36,471 nucleotides of DNA from Bacteroidota bacterium (GCA_003151815.1 PLYN01000051.1:1-36471), one strand, 5' to 3'. Positions 24,180-33,550 are shown, counted from the first letter of the stretch. Notes: a model not told the origin generated them from the letters alone. Program-made: numbers and translations.

Positions 24180-24899
24180 ATGGAAATCATACCGGCAATA
24201 GATATTATAGATGGAAAGTGCGTAAGACTGACTCAAGGCGATTATACACAAAAGACCATTTACAATGAAAATCCTTTAGCAGTAGCCGAATTATTTGAGG
24301 GATGGGGAATTAAACGTCTACATTTAGTTGATCTTGACGGTGCAAAAAAAGGACAAGTGGTTAATCTGAAAGTTCTTGAAACAATAGCCTCAAATACAAC
24401 ATTAACGATTGATTTTGGTGGTGGGATTAAAACAGATGAGGATATAAAAAATGTTTTTGATGCTGGTGCAACATTAGCAACAGTAGGAAGCATTGCAGTA
24501 AAAGACAACGATCTTTTTAGGCACTGGGTCTTCCGATACGGTGCTAATAAAATATTATTAGGAGCTGATGTAAAGGATGAAAAAATTGCCGTAGGAGGAT
24601 GGTTAGAAACAACCAATATTTCAATATTTGATTTTATTAAAGAAAATAATGCACGCGGAATAAAAACTATTTTTTGTACAGATATATCTAAAGACGGCTT
24701 GTTACAAGGACCTTCAATTGATTTGTATAAAAAAATAATTGAACAATTTCCAAAACTAAATTTAATAGCAAGTGGCGGAGTTGCTTCAATAAAAGATTTG
24801 GAAGAATTAAAAAATATTGGTTGCTCTGGAGCTATTGTGGGGAAAGCGATTTACGAAGGAAGAGTGACGATGGAGGAATTGAGAGGTTTAATAATATAA
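24180..24899 (+). CDS. hisA: ProFAR isomerase
   Basis: (Beta/alpha)8-barrel of 239 residues that isomerises ProFAR to PRFAR. The start is the ATG at 24180 (MEIIPAIDIIDGKCVRL); the frame is open further upstream, but that part is repeat DNA. The catalytic Asp pair is Asp8 (PAIDIIDG) and Asp130 (LLGADVKD). Phosphate-binding loops are FGGGIKT near 79-85 and ASGGVAS near the C-terminal end. Confidence 0.96.
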   Translation: MEIIPAIDIIDGKCVRLTQGDYTQKTIYNENPLAVAELFEGWGIKRLHLVDLDGAKKGQVVNLKVLETIASNTTLTIDFGGGIKTDEDIKNVFDAGATLATVGSIAVKDNDLFRHWVFRYGANKILLGADVKDEKIAVGGWLETTNISIFDFIKENNARGIKTIFCTDISKDGLLQGPSIDLYKKIIEQFPKLNLIASGGVASIKDLEELKNIGCSGAIVGKAIYEGRVTMEELRGLII

Positions 24900-24929
24900 G
24901 TTATTAACGAAAAAATTAAAACGACAAAT

Positions 24930-26072
24930 ATGAGTTTGACATCTATACTTAAAAAAGAGAGCGGCAGAACTAATTTGAAAAAGTGGTTTACAAATACATT
25001 TCCAAACCCTGGGCTGAAAGAAAAGATTGAAATTAAAGTAAATCCTAAACAGCCACATCACTCTTATGCAGGAGAAATTGGGACAGCTTTTGATTATTTA
25101 TTTCGTTTTAATCTTGAAAGAATAAATAAAAAAACAGTTCAATCAAGAGGTTCTTTGGTTGCAGAAAGCGGATTAGACAATATCTTTATTTGCCAACTTC
25201 AAAATACTCAGAATATTACAATTGGGTATTACAAAGATAGAGTGGTTAACAGGATAGAATTTGAAACATATTTGCTAACTGAATTTGAGAACGCAAAAAA
25301 AAATTATAAAAAATTTATCAAAGACGGAAAACTAACTAATGACATAATTAAATCGTCAATTTTATTAGCAAAACTCGATGTTTCAGCAAGAACTCGATTT
25401 ATTGATTCCAATCTTGACAAAATTGAAAAAGAAAAAATAATTGAACTGGAAGAACTTTTCAATATTGTTCCGTGGGATAAATTCATAACAAAGAATAGTT
25501 GTATATTAAATCCAACTTTTGGTGACGGCTCTAGATTGGTAGGTGGTGCAGACGCTGACTTAATTCTTGACAATACTCTCATTGATATTAAAACAAATAA
25601 AAATCTGAAAATAGAAAGAAAAGACCTTAACCAAATTATTGGTTATCATTTACTCTCAGTTATTGGTGGTATTGACGGTAAAATAAAAACAGAAATTCAA
25701 AACATCGGTATTTATTTTGCTCGCTTTGGATATTTATGGCAAATGCCATTGACTGACTATTGTGAGTTAAAACATTTTACTCAACTTGCTAATGAATTTA
25801 CTCAATTGGTCAAGGATAGAAATTTGGAACTCATAAAAAATGAAAGACCACAACGAACAAAATTAATTTATCCAGTTAATGAATACACAATTGACGAAAA
25901 TGATTTTAAATGTCCATTCTGTGAAAGTACAAGTTTTATAAAACACGGGAAAAACTTAACCACGTTTCGTTACAAATGCAAGTCTTGTAACAGCAGTTTT
26001 ACTTCGACTATTGATACATCGGCAAGCAGTGAAGAATGGAAAAAAAATCGACACCTTCTGGACGAGTTCTAA
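24930..26072 (+). CDS. Predicted RecB-like PD-(D/E)XK nuclease with C-terminal zinc ribbon
   Basis: 380 residues; I do not recognise a named family. The central part carries a plausible nuclease core: GEIGTAFDYLFRFNLE at 48-63 (helix with Glu49), GGADADLILDNTLIDIKT at 205-222 giving Asp208/Asp210, Asp219 and Lys221 (the D...DxK pair), then QIIGYHLL with Gln235 and Tyr239, the QxxxY signature of RecB/Cas4-type nucleases. The C-terminus has a zinc ribbon, CPFC (328-331) and CKSC (350-353), with KHGK and FRYKC between, like those of transposases and DNA-binding InsA-type ribbons. It lies between hisA and hisF in the same direction, 30 and 41 bases from them, with no role in the pathway. It is probably a DNA-acting cargo gene; defence is possible but unproven. 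Confidence 0.6.
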   Translation: MSLTSILKKESGRTNLKKWFTNTFPNPGLKEKIEIKVNPKQPHHSYAGEIGTAFDYLFRFNLERINKKTVQSRGSLVAESGLDNIFICQLQNTQNITIGYYKDRVVNRIEFETYLLTEFENAKKNYKKFIKDGKLTNDIIKSSILLAKLDVSARTRFIDSNLDKIEKEKIIELEELFNIVPWDKFITKNSCILNPTFGDGSRLVGGADADLILDNTLIDIKTNKNLKIERKDLNQIIGYHLLSVIGGIDGKIKTEIQNIGIYFARFGYLWQMPLTDYCELKHFTQLANEFTQLVKDRNLELIKNERPQRTKLIYPVNEYTIDENDFKCPFCESTSFIKHGKNLTTFRYKCKSCNSSFTSTIDTSASSEEWKKNRHLLDEF

Positions 26073-26113
26073 AATGAAATAGAAAAAACATTTAGTAAAC
26101 TATAATTTTAAAA

Positions 26114-26869
26114 ATGCTTACAAAGCGCATCATCCCTTGTCTTGATATCAAAGATGGCCGCACCGTAAAAGGTGTGAACTTTGAAAACATCCGTGATGCA
26201 GGTGATCCTGTGGAACTGGCTATCAACTATGCAAAACAAGGTGCTGATGAATTAGTATTTTTGGATATTACGGCAACAAACGAAAAAAGAAAAACACTTT
26301 CTGAATTAGTAACACGAATTGCAAAACATATTAATATTCCATTTACAGTTGGTGGCGGAATTAGTTCGGTAGAAGATGTTTCTGTTTTATTGAATGCAGG
26401 TGCGGATAAAATTTCTGTGAATACATCAGCGTTTAAAAATCCTCAATTAATAAATGATCTTGCAAATCAGTTTGGTAGTCAGTGTGTAGTACTGGCTATT
26501 GATACCAAGTTTGAAGGTGGCGACTGGTTTGTTTATTTAAATGGCGGAAGAGTAAAAACAGAAACTAAAACCATTGATTGGGCGAAACAAGGTGTTGCAT
26601 TGGGCGCAGGAGAAATCTTATTAACGTCCATGAATAACGATGGAACAAAAGATGGTTTCGCAATCGATATCACAAAAGCAGTTTCTGAAGCAGTGAATGT
26701 ACCTGTAATAGCCAGCGGCGGCGCAGGAACAATGGAGCATTTCTCTGATATTTTTACAAGCGGTAAAGCTGATGCCGCGCTTGCTGCAAGTGTTTTTCAT
26801 TACAAAGAAATTGGAATCCCTGAATTGAAAAAGTTTTTGAAAACAAAAAATATTGAAATTAGAATTTAA
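26114..26869 (+). CDS. hisF: Imidazole glycerol phosphate synthase, cyclase subunit
   Basis: (Beta/alpha)8-barrel of 251 residues that forms the imidazole ring and AICAR from PRFAR using ammonia from HisH. The catalytic Asp11 ([11 protein letters not shown]) and Asp130 ([12 protein letters not shown]) sit at the textbook positions. Phosphate loops are VGGGIS near 79-84 and [11 protein letters not shown] towards the end. The gene is intact despite the inserted nuclease gene upstream. Confidence 0.97.
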   Translation: MLTKRIIPCLDIKDGRTVKGVNFENIRDAGDPVELAINYAKQGADELVFLDITATNEKRKTLSELVTRIAKHINIPFTVGGGISSVEDVSVLLNAGADKISVNTSAFKNPQLINDLANQFGSQCVVLAIDTKFEGGDWFVYLNGGRVKTETKTIDWAKQGVALGAGEILLTSMNNDGTKDGFAIDITKAVSEAVNVPVIASGGAGTMEHFSDIFTSGKADAALAASVFHYKEIGIPELKKFLKTKNIEIRI

Positions 26870-26874
26870 GATTG

Positions 26875-26985
26875 GCGCGCAGATTTTGCGAATTAGCGCA
26901 GATAAAAAAAGATTAATAAAAAGAAATTATAAAAAATAGTAGAAAAAAATCTTTAAAATCTGCCTGATCCGCGTAATCTGCGTGA
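26875..26985. repeat. Imperfect inverted repeat between hisF and hisIE
   Basis: The left arm (about 26876-26903, CGCGCAGATTTTGCGAATTAG..) and right arm (about 26958-26985) are complementary with mismatches. The core is CGCAGATTACGCGGAT..GGCAGAT. About 54 AT-rich bases lie between. This is another dispersed-repeat family, different from those at the other his junctions. Confidence 0.65.
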
Positions 26986-27003
26986 CATTAAAACCATAAA
27001 ATT

Positions 27004-27600
27004 ATGAAACCTGATTTTTCAAAATCCCCAGAAGGCCTAATTCCTGCAATAGTTCAGGACTCAAACACGCAAGTTGTATTGATGCTTGGATACATGAATG
27101 CAGAAGCATTTCAAAAAACACAAAACGAAAAACGTGTTACTTTTTTTTCGCGTTCTAAAAATCGTTTGTGGACCAAAGGAGAAGAAAGTGGAAATTTTTT
27201 GGATGTTGAATCAATACTAATTGATTGTGATAACGATACCATTCTTATTAAAGCAAAACCTATTGGGTCTGTTTGTCACACCGGTGCAGATACCTGCTTC
27301 AATGAAAAAAATGTTGCCTCAGATTTTTTATCGGAACTTGAACAAGTCATCAGCGACAGAAAAAATAACCCTTCCGACAAATCATATGTGTCTTCTTTAT
27401 TCCAAAAAGGCATCAATAAAATTGCTCAAAAGGTAGGTGAAGAAGCCGTTGAACTTGTTATTGAAGCAAAAGACAATGATGAGAAATTATTTCTGGATGA
27501 AGGTTCCGATTTACTTTTTCATTACCTGATATTATTATCTGCAAAGGGTTATAGCCTCAGCGACATTAAAAAAGTATTGCAAGCACGTCATTCTAAATAA
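27004..27600 (+). CDS. hisI: Bifunctional phosphoribosyl-AMP cyclohydrolase / phosphoribosyl-ATP pyrophosphatase
   Basis: HisIE fusion of 198 residues that performs steps two and three. HisI domain: about residues 1-105, with [24 protein letters not shown], the metal-site DCDNDT and CHTGADTCF. HisE domain: about residues 110-198, all helical, with [15 protein letters not shown]. Last gene of the operon; a strong inverted repeat lies just beyond it. Confidence 0.96.
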   Translation: MKPDFSKSPEGLIPAIVQDSNTQVVLMLGYMNAEAFQKTQNEKRVTFFSRSKNRLWTKGEESGNFLDVESILIDCDNDTILIKAKPIGSVCHTGADTCFNEKNVASDFLSELEQVISDRKNNPSDKSYVSSLFQKGINKIAQKVGEEAVELVIEAKDNDEKLFLDEGSDLLFHYLILLSAKGYSLSDIKKVLQARHSK

Positions 27601-27632
27601 TTGATTGCAAATATATTTTAAAGCTAACACAC

Positions 27633-27688
27633 TTTCTCGACTACGCTCGAAATGACAGTGCGCCGTCATTTCGAGCGTAGTCGAGAAA
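27633..27688. repeat. Perfect 24-base inverted repeat at the end of the his operon
   Basis: Arms 27633-27656 (TTTCTCGACTACGCTCGAAA..) and 27665-27688 are exact complements around an 8-base loop. It lies between the convergent hisIE and response-regulator genes, where it could end transcription from both sides. It is the familiar 'CTCGACTACGCTCGAAATGAC' dispersed palindrome. Confidence 0.85.
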
Positions 27689-27702
27689 CGAGCGTGGGTA
27701 TT

Positions 27703-28869
27703 TTACCCTTTCAAAGGTCTTGCATAAGCAAGCACATCTTTATCTGTAATTACTTTATCGCAGAGAATAATCAATCGCTCTACCACGTTTCGAAACTCAC
27801 GTATATTACCTGTCCAATTTATTTTTTGAAGTTCTTTAATGGCTTCTTTTGTCAACGTTTTAGGAGGCATTCCGTGATCTTCACAGATCATTTTCAAAAA
27901 ATGTTCAGCTAAAATAGGAATATCTTCTTTGCGTTCATTCAATGACGGAACATGAATAAGGATAACACTCAGTCGGTGATACAGGTCTTCACGGAAATTT
28001 CCATTCTCAATTTCTTTTTGCAGATCCTTGTTGGTAGCGGCAACCACACGCACATTTACTTTAATTTCCTTTTCACCACCAACGCGTGTAATTTTATTTT
28101 CCTGTAAAGCACGCAATACTTTTGCTTGTGCAGAAAGACTCATATCACCGATCTCATCTAAAAAAATCGTTCCTCCTTCAGCTTGCTCAAACTTCCCTTT
28201 ACGTTGATTAATGGCCGATGTAAAAGCACCTTTCTCATGCCCGAACAATTCACTTTCAATCAGCTCGCTTGGAATAGCAGCGCAATTCACTTCTATCAAA
28301 GGAGCTTCCGAACGATTACTTTTTTCATGTAACCAACGTGCTACTAATTCTTTTCCACTACCGTTTCCTCCTGTAATTAAAACGCGCGCATCTGTTGGTG
28401 CCACACGTTCTATCATTTCTTTAATTTGAGTGATTGCCTTTGATTCACCGATCATATCAAATGTTTTACTTACTTTCTTTTTCAGCACTTTGGTTTCTGT
28501 CACCAAAGTTGATTTATCCATCGCATTGCGAATGGTTACCAACAAACGATTCAGATCGAGTGGTTTTGCAATGAAATCAAATGCCCCTTTTTTAACAGCT
28601 TCCACGGCCGTTTCAATATTTCCATGTCCGGAGATCATTACCACAGGCGTATCAGAAGACACCTGCATTATTTTATCCAGCACTTCAATGCCATCCATTT
28701 TTGGCATTTTAATATCACATAAAACAATATCATACTTTTCTTTCTGGATCATTGCAAGTCCCTCTATACCATCCGCAGCTTCATCTACCTGATATTTTTC
28801 ATATTCTAAGATTTCGCGTAACGTTTTGCGAATGCTTCTTTCATCATCAATGATTAATAATTTTGCCAT
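27703..28869 (-). CDS. NtrC-family response regulator lacking a DNA-binding domain
   Basis: 388 residues: a receiver domain (1-120) with the phosphoacceptor Asp52, acidic pair Asp8/Asp9, Ser80 and Lys102, then a sigma-54-type AAA+ domain. Walker A is GGNGSGKE (167-174) and Walker B GGTIFLDEIGD; FREDLYHRLSV carries the arginine finger. The sigma-54 contact loop reads GAFTSA (214-219) instead of GAFTGA. The protein ends right after the AAA+ lid (NIREFRNVVERLI... ARPLKG), so the usual Fis-type helix-turn-helix is missing. Such regulators (for example FlgR of Helicobacter) act without a specific enhancer site. No partner kinase is adjacent. Confidence 0.88.
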   Translation of the reverse strand: MAKLLIIDDERSIRKTLREILEYEKYQVDEAADGIEGLAMIQKEKYDIVLCDIKMPKMDGIEVLDKIMQVSSDTPVVMISGHGNIETAVEAVKKGAFDFIAKPLDLNRLLVTIRNAMDKSTLVTETKVLKKKVSKTFDMIGESKAITQIKEMIERVAPTDARVLITGGNGSGKELVARWLHEKSNRSEAPLIEVNCAAIPSELIESELFGHEKGAFTSAINQRKGKFEQAEGGTIFLDEIGDMSLSAQAKVLRALQENKITRVGGEKEIKVNVRVVAATNKDLQKEIENGNFREDLYHRLSVILIHVPSLNERKEDIPILAEHFLKMICEDHGMPPKTLTKEAIKELQKINWTGNIREFRNVVERLIILCDKVITDKDVLAYARPLKG

Positions 28870-28876
28870 TTTATTT

Positions 28877-29027
28877 AGTTTAAAGTTGGAAAGTTCAAAG
28901 TTTAAAGCTGATTAATATAAAGTTTTATTGATAAAAAAATAAAATGATTTACTACTAATTGAATTCAATTTTCATAAATCAGAAAGTCCTGAACTTTGAA
29001 CTTTCAAACTTTGAACTTTAAACTTTC
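28877..29027. repeat. Inverted pair of AT-rich AAAGTT repeats
   Basis: 28877-28908 (AGTTTAAAGTTGGAAAGTTC..) and 28991-29027 (GAACTTTGAACTTTCAAAC..) are roughly complementary and flank the gap between ppx and the response regulator. The second arm overlaps the end of the ppx reading frame. Confidence 0.6.
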
Positions 29028-29939
29028 AGATAAAACGCCTTCTTTCAATGAATAAGTTGATAATCTCATTTTTTGAATAGTGAATGATTGAATAATAAAA
29101 TCTACAAGAATGCTTGAAATAACGATCATATCCACTCGCATCTCAATCAACCCCTTCATCTGCAAACGTTCTGCTTTTGTTGATTTTAAGATCGAATGAT
29201 GAATCGCTTTAATATCCTCCAAATGATAGGTAAACTCTGTCTTCCCTTCTAATAATGTTGGAGAATAATAACGGGCCGCGATGATGTCTGCAAGCGAATC
29301 AAATGAACCCGATGAACCTATTAATTCAACAACAGGATATTTTTTTATCGCATCAAAAAGCGGTTGTAATTCACTCTTCAGATAATTAAGAAGAGTATCT
29401 ATCTCAACACTGGTGATAGGATCAGAAGGGTTAATGATTTCAAGCAAACGAGCGGCTCCCAAAAGAAAACTATGTTTCCAAAATATTTGAGTATCGTTAG
29501 CAATGATAAACTCTGTTGAACCACCTCCAATATCAATAATCAATGATGGTTCATTGTCCATTTTTACAGCCTGATGCACACCAAAATAAATCAATTCTGC
29601 TTCCTTTTCACCTGAAATTATTTGTACATCAATATCGCTTTCCTCTTTTATTTTGAGGACAAATTCAGCGCCATTAGAAGCACCCCTGATAGCGGATGTT
29701 GCAATGGCTATTATTTTTTCGACATTGTATTTTGCAATGGTCTGTTGATATGTTTTTATTGCTTCAATGCCTCGTTGAAAAGATGCAGGAGCAATAAAAC
29801 CCTTATTAATACCACCTTCTCCAAGCTTCACTGAAATTTTATTTTCAAATAAAATCTCATACGTTTTATCGACATTCACCTCTGCAATAAGAAGGTTAAA
29901 TGTATTAGTACCCAGATCAATGATTGCAATACGACTCAT
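29004..29939 (-). CDS. Ppx/GppA family phosphatase (exopolyphosphatase-like)
   Basis: 311 residues from the ATG at 29939, which begins the ATPase-fold phosphate-1 motif IAIIDLGTNTFNLLIAEV. IDIGGGSTEFII near 140-151 is the phosphate-2 motif, and SSGSFDSLADII follows. It has only the two actin-like domains, with no C-terminal HD-like part, so it is the short form. It may hydrolyse polyphosphate or pppGpp. A longer frame to 30008 would translate repeat DNA and is rejected. The last six residues (SLKFKV) and the stop codon are encoded by the AT-rich repeat at 28991-29027, so the original C-terminus may have been replaced. Confidence 0.88.
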   Translation of the reverse strand: MSRIAIIDLGTNTFNLLIAEVNVDKTYEILFENKISVKLGEGGINKGFIAPASFQRGIEAIKTYQQTIAKYNVEKIIAIATSAIRGASNGAEFVLKIKEESDIDVQIISGEKEAELIYFGVHQAVKMDNEPSLIIDIGGGSTEFIIANDTQIFWKHSFLLGAARLLEIINPSDPITSVEIDTLLNYLKSELQPLFDAIKKYPVVELIGSSGSFDSLADIIAARYYSPTLLEGKTEFTYHLEDIKAIHHSILKSTKAERLQMKGLIEMRVDMIVISSILVDFIIQSFTIQKMRLSTYSLKEGVLSESLKFKV

Positions 29940-29968
29940 AAAAAAATTGTCATTATTAAAATCCAACG

Positions 29969-30005
29969 CTCCCCTCTCCAATTGGAGAGGGGCTGGGGGT
30001 GAGGT
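29969..30005 (+). repeat. REP-like palindromic repeat between the ABC permease and ppx
   Basis: CCCCTCTCC-AAT-TGGAGAGGGG-CTGGGGGTGAGGT, the same family as in the his operon. It reads in the plus direction although both neighbours are on the minus strand. Here the GAGGT end therefore faces the permease stop codon, not a start codon. Confidence 0.85.
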
Positions 30006-30009
30006 CAAT

Positions 30010-31347
30010 TTATTCTTTATAAAAAAGCCACTTACCTAACTCCCTCCAGCTAACTTTTTTACCATACATTAATATTCCTGTACGATATATTTTTGCGGCT
30101 AACCATGTTGTAAAAATAAAACTAAGCACGAGCAAACTCATAGACAATGCCAGTTCCCAAGCAGGAACACCAAACGGTAAACGCACCATCATTACAATTG
30201 GTGATGTTAACGGTATCATTGAAAACCAGAATATCAACGAACTTTCAGGATCCTGTATTGCATATGGAGCTATGATAAGTGAAAAAATAAGTGGTATGGT
30301 TATCGGTAACATAAATTGTTGTGTATCGGCTTCGCTATCAACAGCGGAGCCAACCGCCGCAAAAAAAGCGCTGTATAAAAAATATCCTGCCAGAAAATAA
30401 AACAAGAAACACAACAGAATGCTTACCATATCGATCGACCTGAAATCATTCCATATCTGGGTGATCTCATTTGGTTGATCAATTTTTTTCATATCCATGT
30501 ATTTCAGATCAGCGCCAATTTTTAAAATGTGTTCTTTTTGTTGTATCTGATTCATATCGATGTTCTTCAAAATGGTAACTGTGGCAACACCATACAGCGT
30601 AGCTGTTAAAATTACCCATAATAGAAACTGAGTTAAACCCACCAAAGCTACACCTATTATTTTACCCATCATAAAATGAAAAGGCTTCACAGAAGAAAGG
30701 ATCACCTCAACAATGCGACTCGTTTTTTCTTCCATCACACCACGCATTACTTGTGTTCCATAAAGAAATATAAACATATAGATCAACACCCCGGCTCCTA
30801 TCCCAATAGCCATTGATAAACCTGTATCCGTTTTTTTACTTTTACCTGAAGCTTCCAATTTTTCTGTGATGACGCGAAATCTTGAATTTACCTCCGCATC
30901 TTTTATCGCATTGAAATCAACCTTATTTTGAGCCAGGATAACATCATACATCATCTTACTTATGGTTGAACCAATGTATTCTTCTGTAGCCACTCCAATT
31001 GGATTTTTGTAAAATAATTTTATGGCCTTTCCGCCTTCCAAAATATTGCTGGGAATGTATAGGATCGCATCATAGTTGGTGTCGTAAAAACCTTCCTGAG
31101 CCTGGTCAAAACTAATGTTGGGATAATCGAAATGTATAAATTCTTTTTCAGGGATCAGATCACTAAACAAATAACTTTCATCAATAACTTCAATTCTTTG
31201 TTTGTCGGGTTTTTGCATGGTTAACCAGATCGGCACTATCATCAAACCTGCCAACAACAATGGTCCAAGTATCGTCATGATGATAAACGATTTTTTCTTA
31301 ACCCTTGTTAGGTATTCACGTTGTATAATGAGAAATATTTTATTCAT
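30010..31347 (-). CDS. ABC-2 type permease (NatB-like)
   Basis: Membrane half of a two-gene ABC exporter, 445 residues. The N-terminus IIQREYLTRVKKKSFIIMTILGP with one membrane helix is the classic NatB start. A long extracytoplasmic domain (about 45-180) and five or six helices in the second half follow (for example GVLIYMFIFLYGTQVMRGVMEEK with the conserved EEKTSRIVE block). Substrate unknown; NatAB-type systems export Na+ or drugs. The gene begins 7 bases after the stop of the ATPase gene, so they form one operon. Confidence 0.88.
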   Translation of the reverse strand: MNKIFLIIQREYLTRVKKKSFIIMTILGPLLLAGLMIVPIWLTMQKPDKQRIEVIDESYLFSDLIPEKEFIHFDYPNISFDQAQEGFYDTNYDAILYIPSNILEGGKAIKLFYKNPIGVATEEYIGSTISKMMYDVILAQNKVDFNAIKDAEVNSRFRVITEKLEASGKSKKTDTGLSMAIGIGAGVLIYMFIFLYGTQVMRGVMEEKTSRIVEVILSSVKPFHFMMGKIIGVALVGLTQFLLWVILTATLYGVATVTILKNIDMNQIQQKEHILKIGADLKYMDMKKIDQPNEITQIWNDFRSIDMVSILLCFLFYFLAGYFLYSAFFAAVGSAVDSEADTQQFMLPITIPLIFSLIIAPYAIQDPESSLIFWFSMIPLTSPIVMMVRLPFGVPAWELALSMSLLVLSFIFTTWLAAKIYRTGILMYGKKVSWRELGKWLFYKE

Positions 31348-31354
31348 TGGATCC

Positions 31355-32278
31355 TTAAATTATTTCTGCATTAACTTTTGCAATAAAAATATCATTCATA
31401 CTTGGTATAATTTCTTTGAACGAATGAATCTCAGCCACCGGCATCACAGCTTGCAATAGTTGATTCGATTTAGTTTCTCCAACTAATTGAACGAACGCTT
31501 TGCAACGGTCTCCTTCAATTGTTTGATCCAATAATTTACCAAATGTCCATAATGAATTCGTAAATCCCATCATGCTTCCAACAAATTCAATTTCATAAAC
31601 GTTAGATTTAAACTGCTTGCGAATCTCCTTAACGGAACCATCCAGTATTTTCTTTGATTTATTGATAAGAGCAATATTGTCGCATAACTCTTCAACAGAA
31701 TCCATGTTATGAGTTGAAAATAAAATCGTAGAACCCTGCTCTCTTAAATGTAATATCTCCTTTTTTATGATGTTTGAGTTAATGGGATCGAAACCGCTGA
31801 AAGGCTCATCCAGTATCAACAATTTAGGTTCATGCAACACAGTAACAATGAACTGCACTTTTTGTTGCATCCCTTTCGAAAGTTCTTCCACTTTTTTATT
31901 CCACCAAGCATCAATTTCAAATTTCTCGAACCAGTATTTTAACTTTTTTTTAGCTTCCTCTTTTTTCATTCCTTTTAGCTGAGCCAGATACAAAGCCTGT
32001 TCGCCTACCTCCATTTTTTTATACAAACCTCGCTCTTCAGGCAAATAACCAATTTGCTCAATATGTTTTTGACTCAATTTTTCACCCGAAAAATAAAGCT
32101 CACCACTATCCGGACCTGTAATTTGATTGATGATACGAATCAATGATGTTTTGCCTGCACCATTTGGACCCAGCAAACCGAAGATGCATTGAGAGGGAAT
32201 TTCCAAAGACACATCATTCAATGCAGTATGAGTTGCGTATCGCTTAACTATGTTTTTTGCAGAAAGAATATTTTGCAT
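31355..32278 (-). CDS. ABC transporter ATP-binding protein (NatA-like)
   Basis: 307 residues. Walker A GPNGAGKT (37-44), Q-loop near YLPEERGLYKKM (79-90), signature LSKGM (133-137; Lys replaces the usual Gly of LSGG) and Walker B LLILDEP (153-159). The last 80 residues are a DUF4162-like tail. It supplies energy to the permease encoded directly downstream. Confidence 0.92.
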   Translation of the reverse strand: MQNILSAKNIVKRYATHTALNDVSLEIPSQCIFGLLGPNGAGKTSLIRIINQITGPDSGELYFSGEKLSQKHIEQIGYLPEERGLYKKMEVGEQALYLAQLKGMKKEEAKKKLKYWFEKFEIDAWWNKKVEELSKGMQQKVQFIVTVLHEPKLLILDEPFSGFDPINSNIIKKEILHLREQGSTILFSTHNMDSVEELCDNIALINKSKKILDGSVKEIRKQFKSNVYEIEFVGSMMGFTNSLWTFGKLLDQTIEGDRCKAFVQLVGETKSNQLLQAVMPVAEIHSFKEIIPSMNDIFIAKVNAEII

Positions 32279-32317
32279 TTCGTACGCTGTTTCCCGTTTA
32301 TTTTAATTTATAAATAT

Positions 32318-32352
32318 AAAAAAAATCCCGACAACCAAAGGCAATCGGGATT
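32318..32352 (-). terminator. Terminator after dnaJ
   Basis: On the minus strand a hairpin AATCCCGA / TCGGGATT (32324-32331 and 32345-32352) has a 13-base loop and ends in a run of T (A-run 32318-32325 on plus). It lies 37 bases past the dnaJ stop and separates grpE-dnaJ from the ABC exporter. Confidence 0.85.
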
Positions 32353-32389
32353 AATTAAAAAACAGTTTAATTTATTTCATAATAATTCT

Positions 32390-33550
32390 TTATTCAAAAT
32401 ATTGTTTCATTCTTTCAAAAAAGCCGCGATCTTTTTTTGTAGGATGAGGTTTAAAATTTTCAGCATTACGCAAACCCTCTAAAATTGCTTTTTCATCTTT
32501 AGTAAGATGTTGCGGAGTCCATACATTAATATTCACCAAAATATCCCCACGCCCATAACTATTAATATCCGGTAAGCCCTTCGATTTCAGACGAAGCACC
32601 TTACCACTTTGAGTGCCCGGCTCCACTTTTATTTTTGCTTTACCATCTATCGTTGGCACCTCTACCTGTGTTCCTATTGCTGCATCAACAAAACTGATAA
32701 AATGATCGTAAAATAAATTTACACCATCACGCTTCAAAAACTCATGTTCTATTTCTTCTATCACTACGATCAGGTCACCGGGTACGCCGCCGCGGGCGCC
32801 CATATTACCTCTTCCACTCACAGAAAGCTGCATTCCCTCTGCAACACCTGCAGGAATATTAATGCTGATCACTTCTTCTTCGTGTACAATTCCATCACCA
32901 TGACAAACAGTACATTTATCAGTTATGGATTGTCCTTCACCACCGCAGGTTGGACAAGTACTGGTGGTTTGCATAGCACCCAAAATTGTATTTGTAATAC
33001 GCGATACTTGTCCTGCACCTTTACAAGTAGGACAAGTGTTAAATGCAGACCCGTTCTTCGCACCACTGCCTTTGCAGGGTTTACAGGCAACATATTTATT
33101 TACTTTGATCTTTTTTTCTACTCCGTTAGCAATTTCTTCAAGTGTCATTTTCACTTTCACACGAAGGTTAGAACCTCTATTTACGCGCTTTCCGGCGCGA
33201 CCACCACCACCTCCACCAAAATGTCCGCCAAACACATCTCCAAACTGACTGAAGATGTCATCCATATTCATTCCACCAAAACCGCCGCCACTATAGCCAC
33301 CTCGACCACCGCCGCCGCCATTTCCACCAAGTCCCGCATGTCCATATTGATCATAGCGTTGCTTTTTTTCAGGAACACTTAATATTTCATACGCTTCAGC
33401 CGCTTCCTTAAACTTTTCTTCAGATGGTTTATCTCCCGGATTTTTGTCAGGGTGATATTTGATCGCCATTTTGCGATATGCTTTTTTTATTTCTTCAGCA
33501 CTTGCACCCTTTTGAATTTCTAATATTTCGTAATAATCTCTCTTACTCAT
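32390..33550 (-). CDS. dnaJ: Chaperone DnaJ
   Basis: Full-length type I Hsp40 of 386 residues that stimulates the ATPase of DnaK. The J domain (1-70) has the HPD motif in [10 protein letters not shown] Gly/Phe-rich linker follows (about 73-130). Then come four CxxCxGxG zinc repeats ([32 protein letters not shown]) and the C-terminal substrate-binding domains. It lies 83 bases downstream of grpE; dnaK is not in the window. Confidence 0.97.
   Translation of the reverse strand: MSKRDYYEILEIQKGASAEEIKKAYRKMAIKYHPDKNPGDKPSEEKFKEAAEAYEILSVPEKKQRYDQYGHAGLGGNGGGGGRGGYSGGGFGGMNMDDIFSQFGDVFGGHFGGGGGGRAGKRVNRGSNLRVKVKMTLEEIANGVEKKIKVNKYVACKPCKGSGAKNGSAFNTCPTCKGAGQVSRITNTILGAMQTTSTCPTCGGEGQSITDKCTVCHGDGIVHEEEVISINIPAGVAEGMQLSVSGRGNMGARGGVPGDLIVVIEEIEHEFLKRDGVNLFYDHFISFVDAAIGTQVEVPTIDGKAKIKVEPGTQSGKVLRLKSKGLPDINSYGRGDILVNINVWTPQHLTKDEKAILEGLRNAENFKPHPTKKDRGFFERMKQYFE

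Noticed and set aside
29940-30008. N-terminal extension of ppx (TSPPAPLQLERG..)
   Set aside because: It is the translation of the palindromic repeat; the family fold begins at the ATG at 29939.
32744-33382. 212-residue plus-strand frame opposite dnaJ
   Set aside because: Its Thr/Ser-rich composition is the mirror of the Gly-rich and Cys-rich parts of dnaJ; no independent coding signal.
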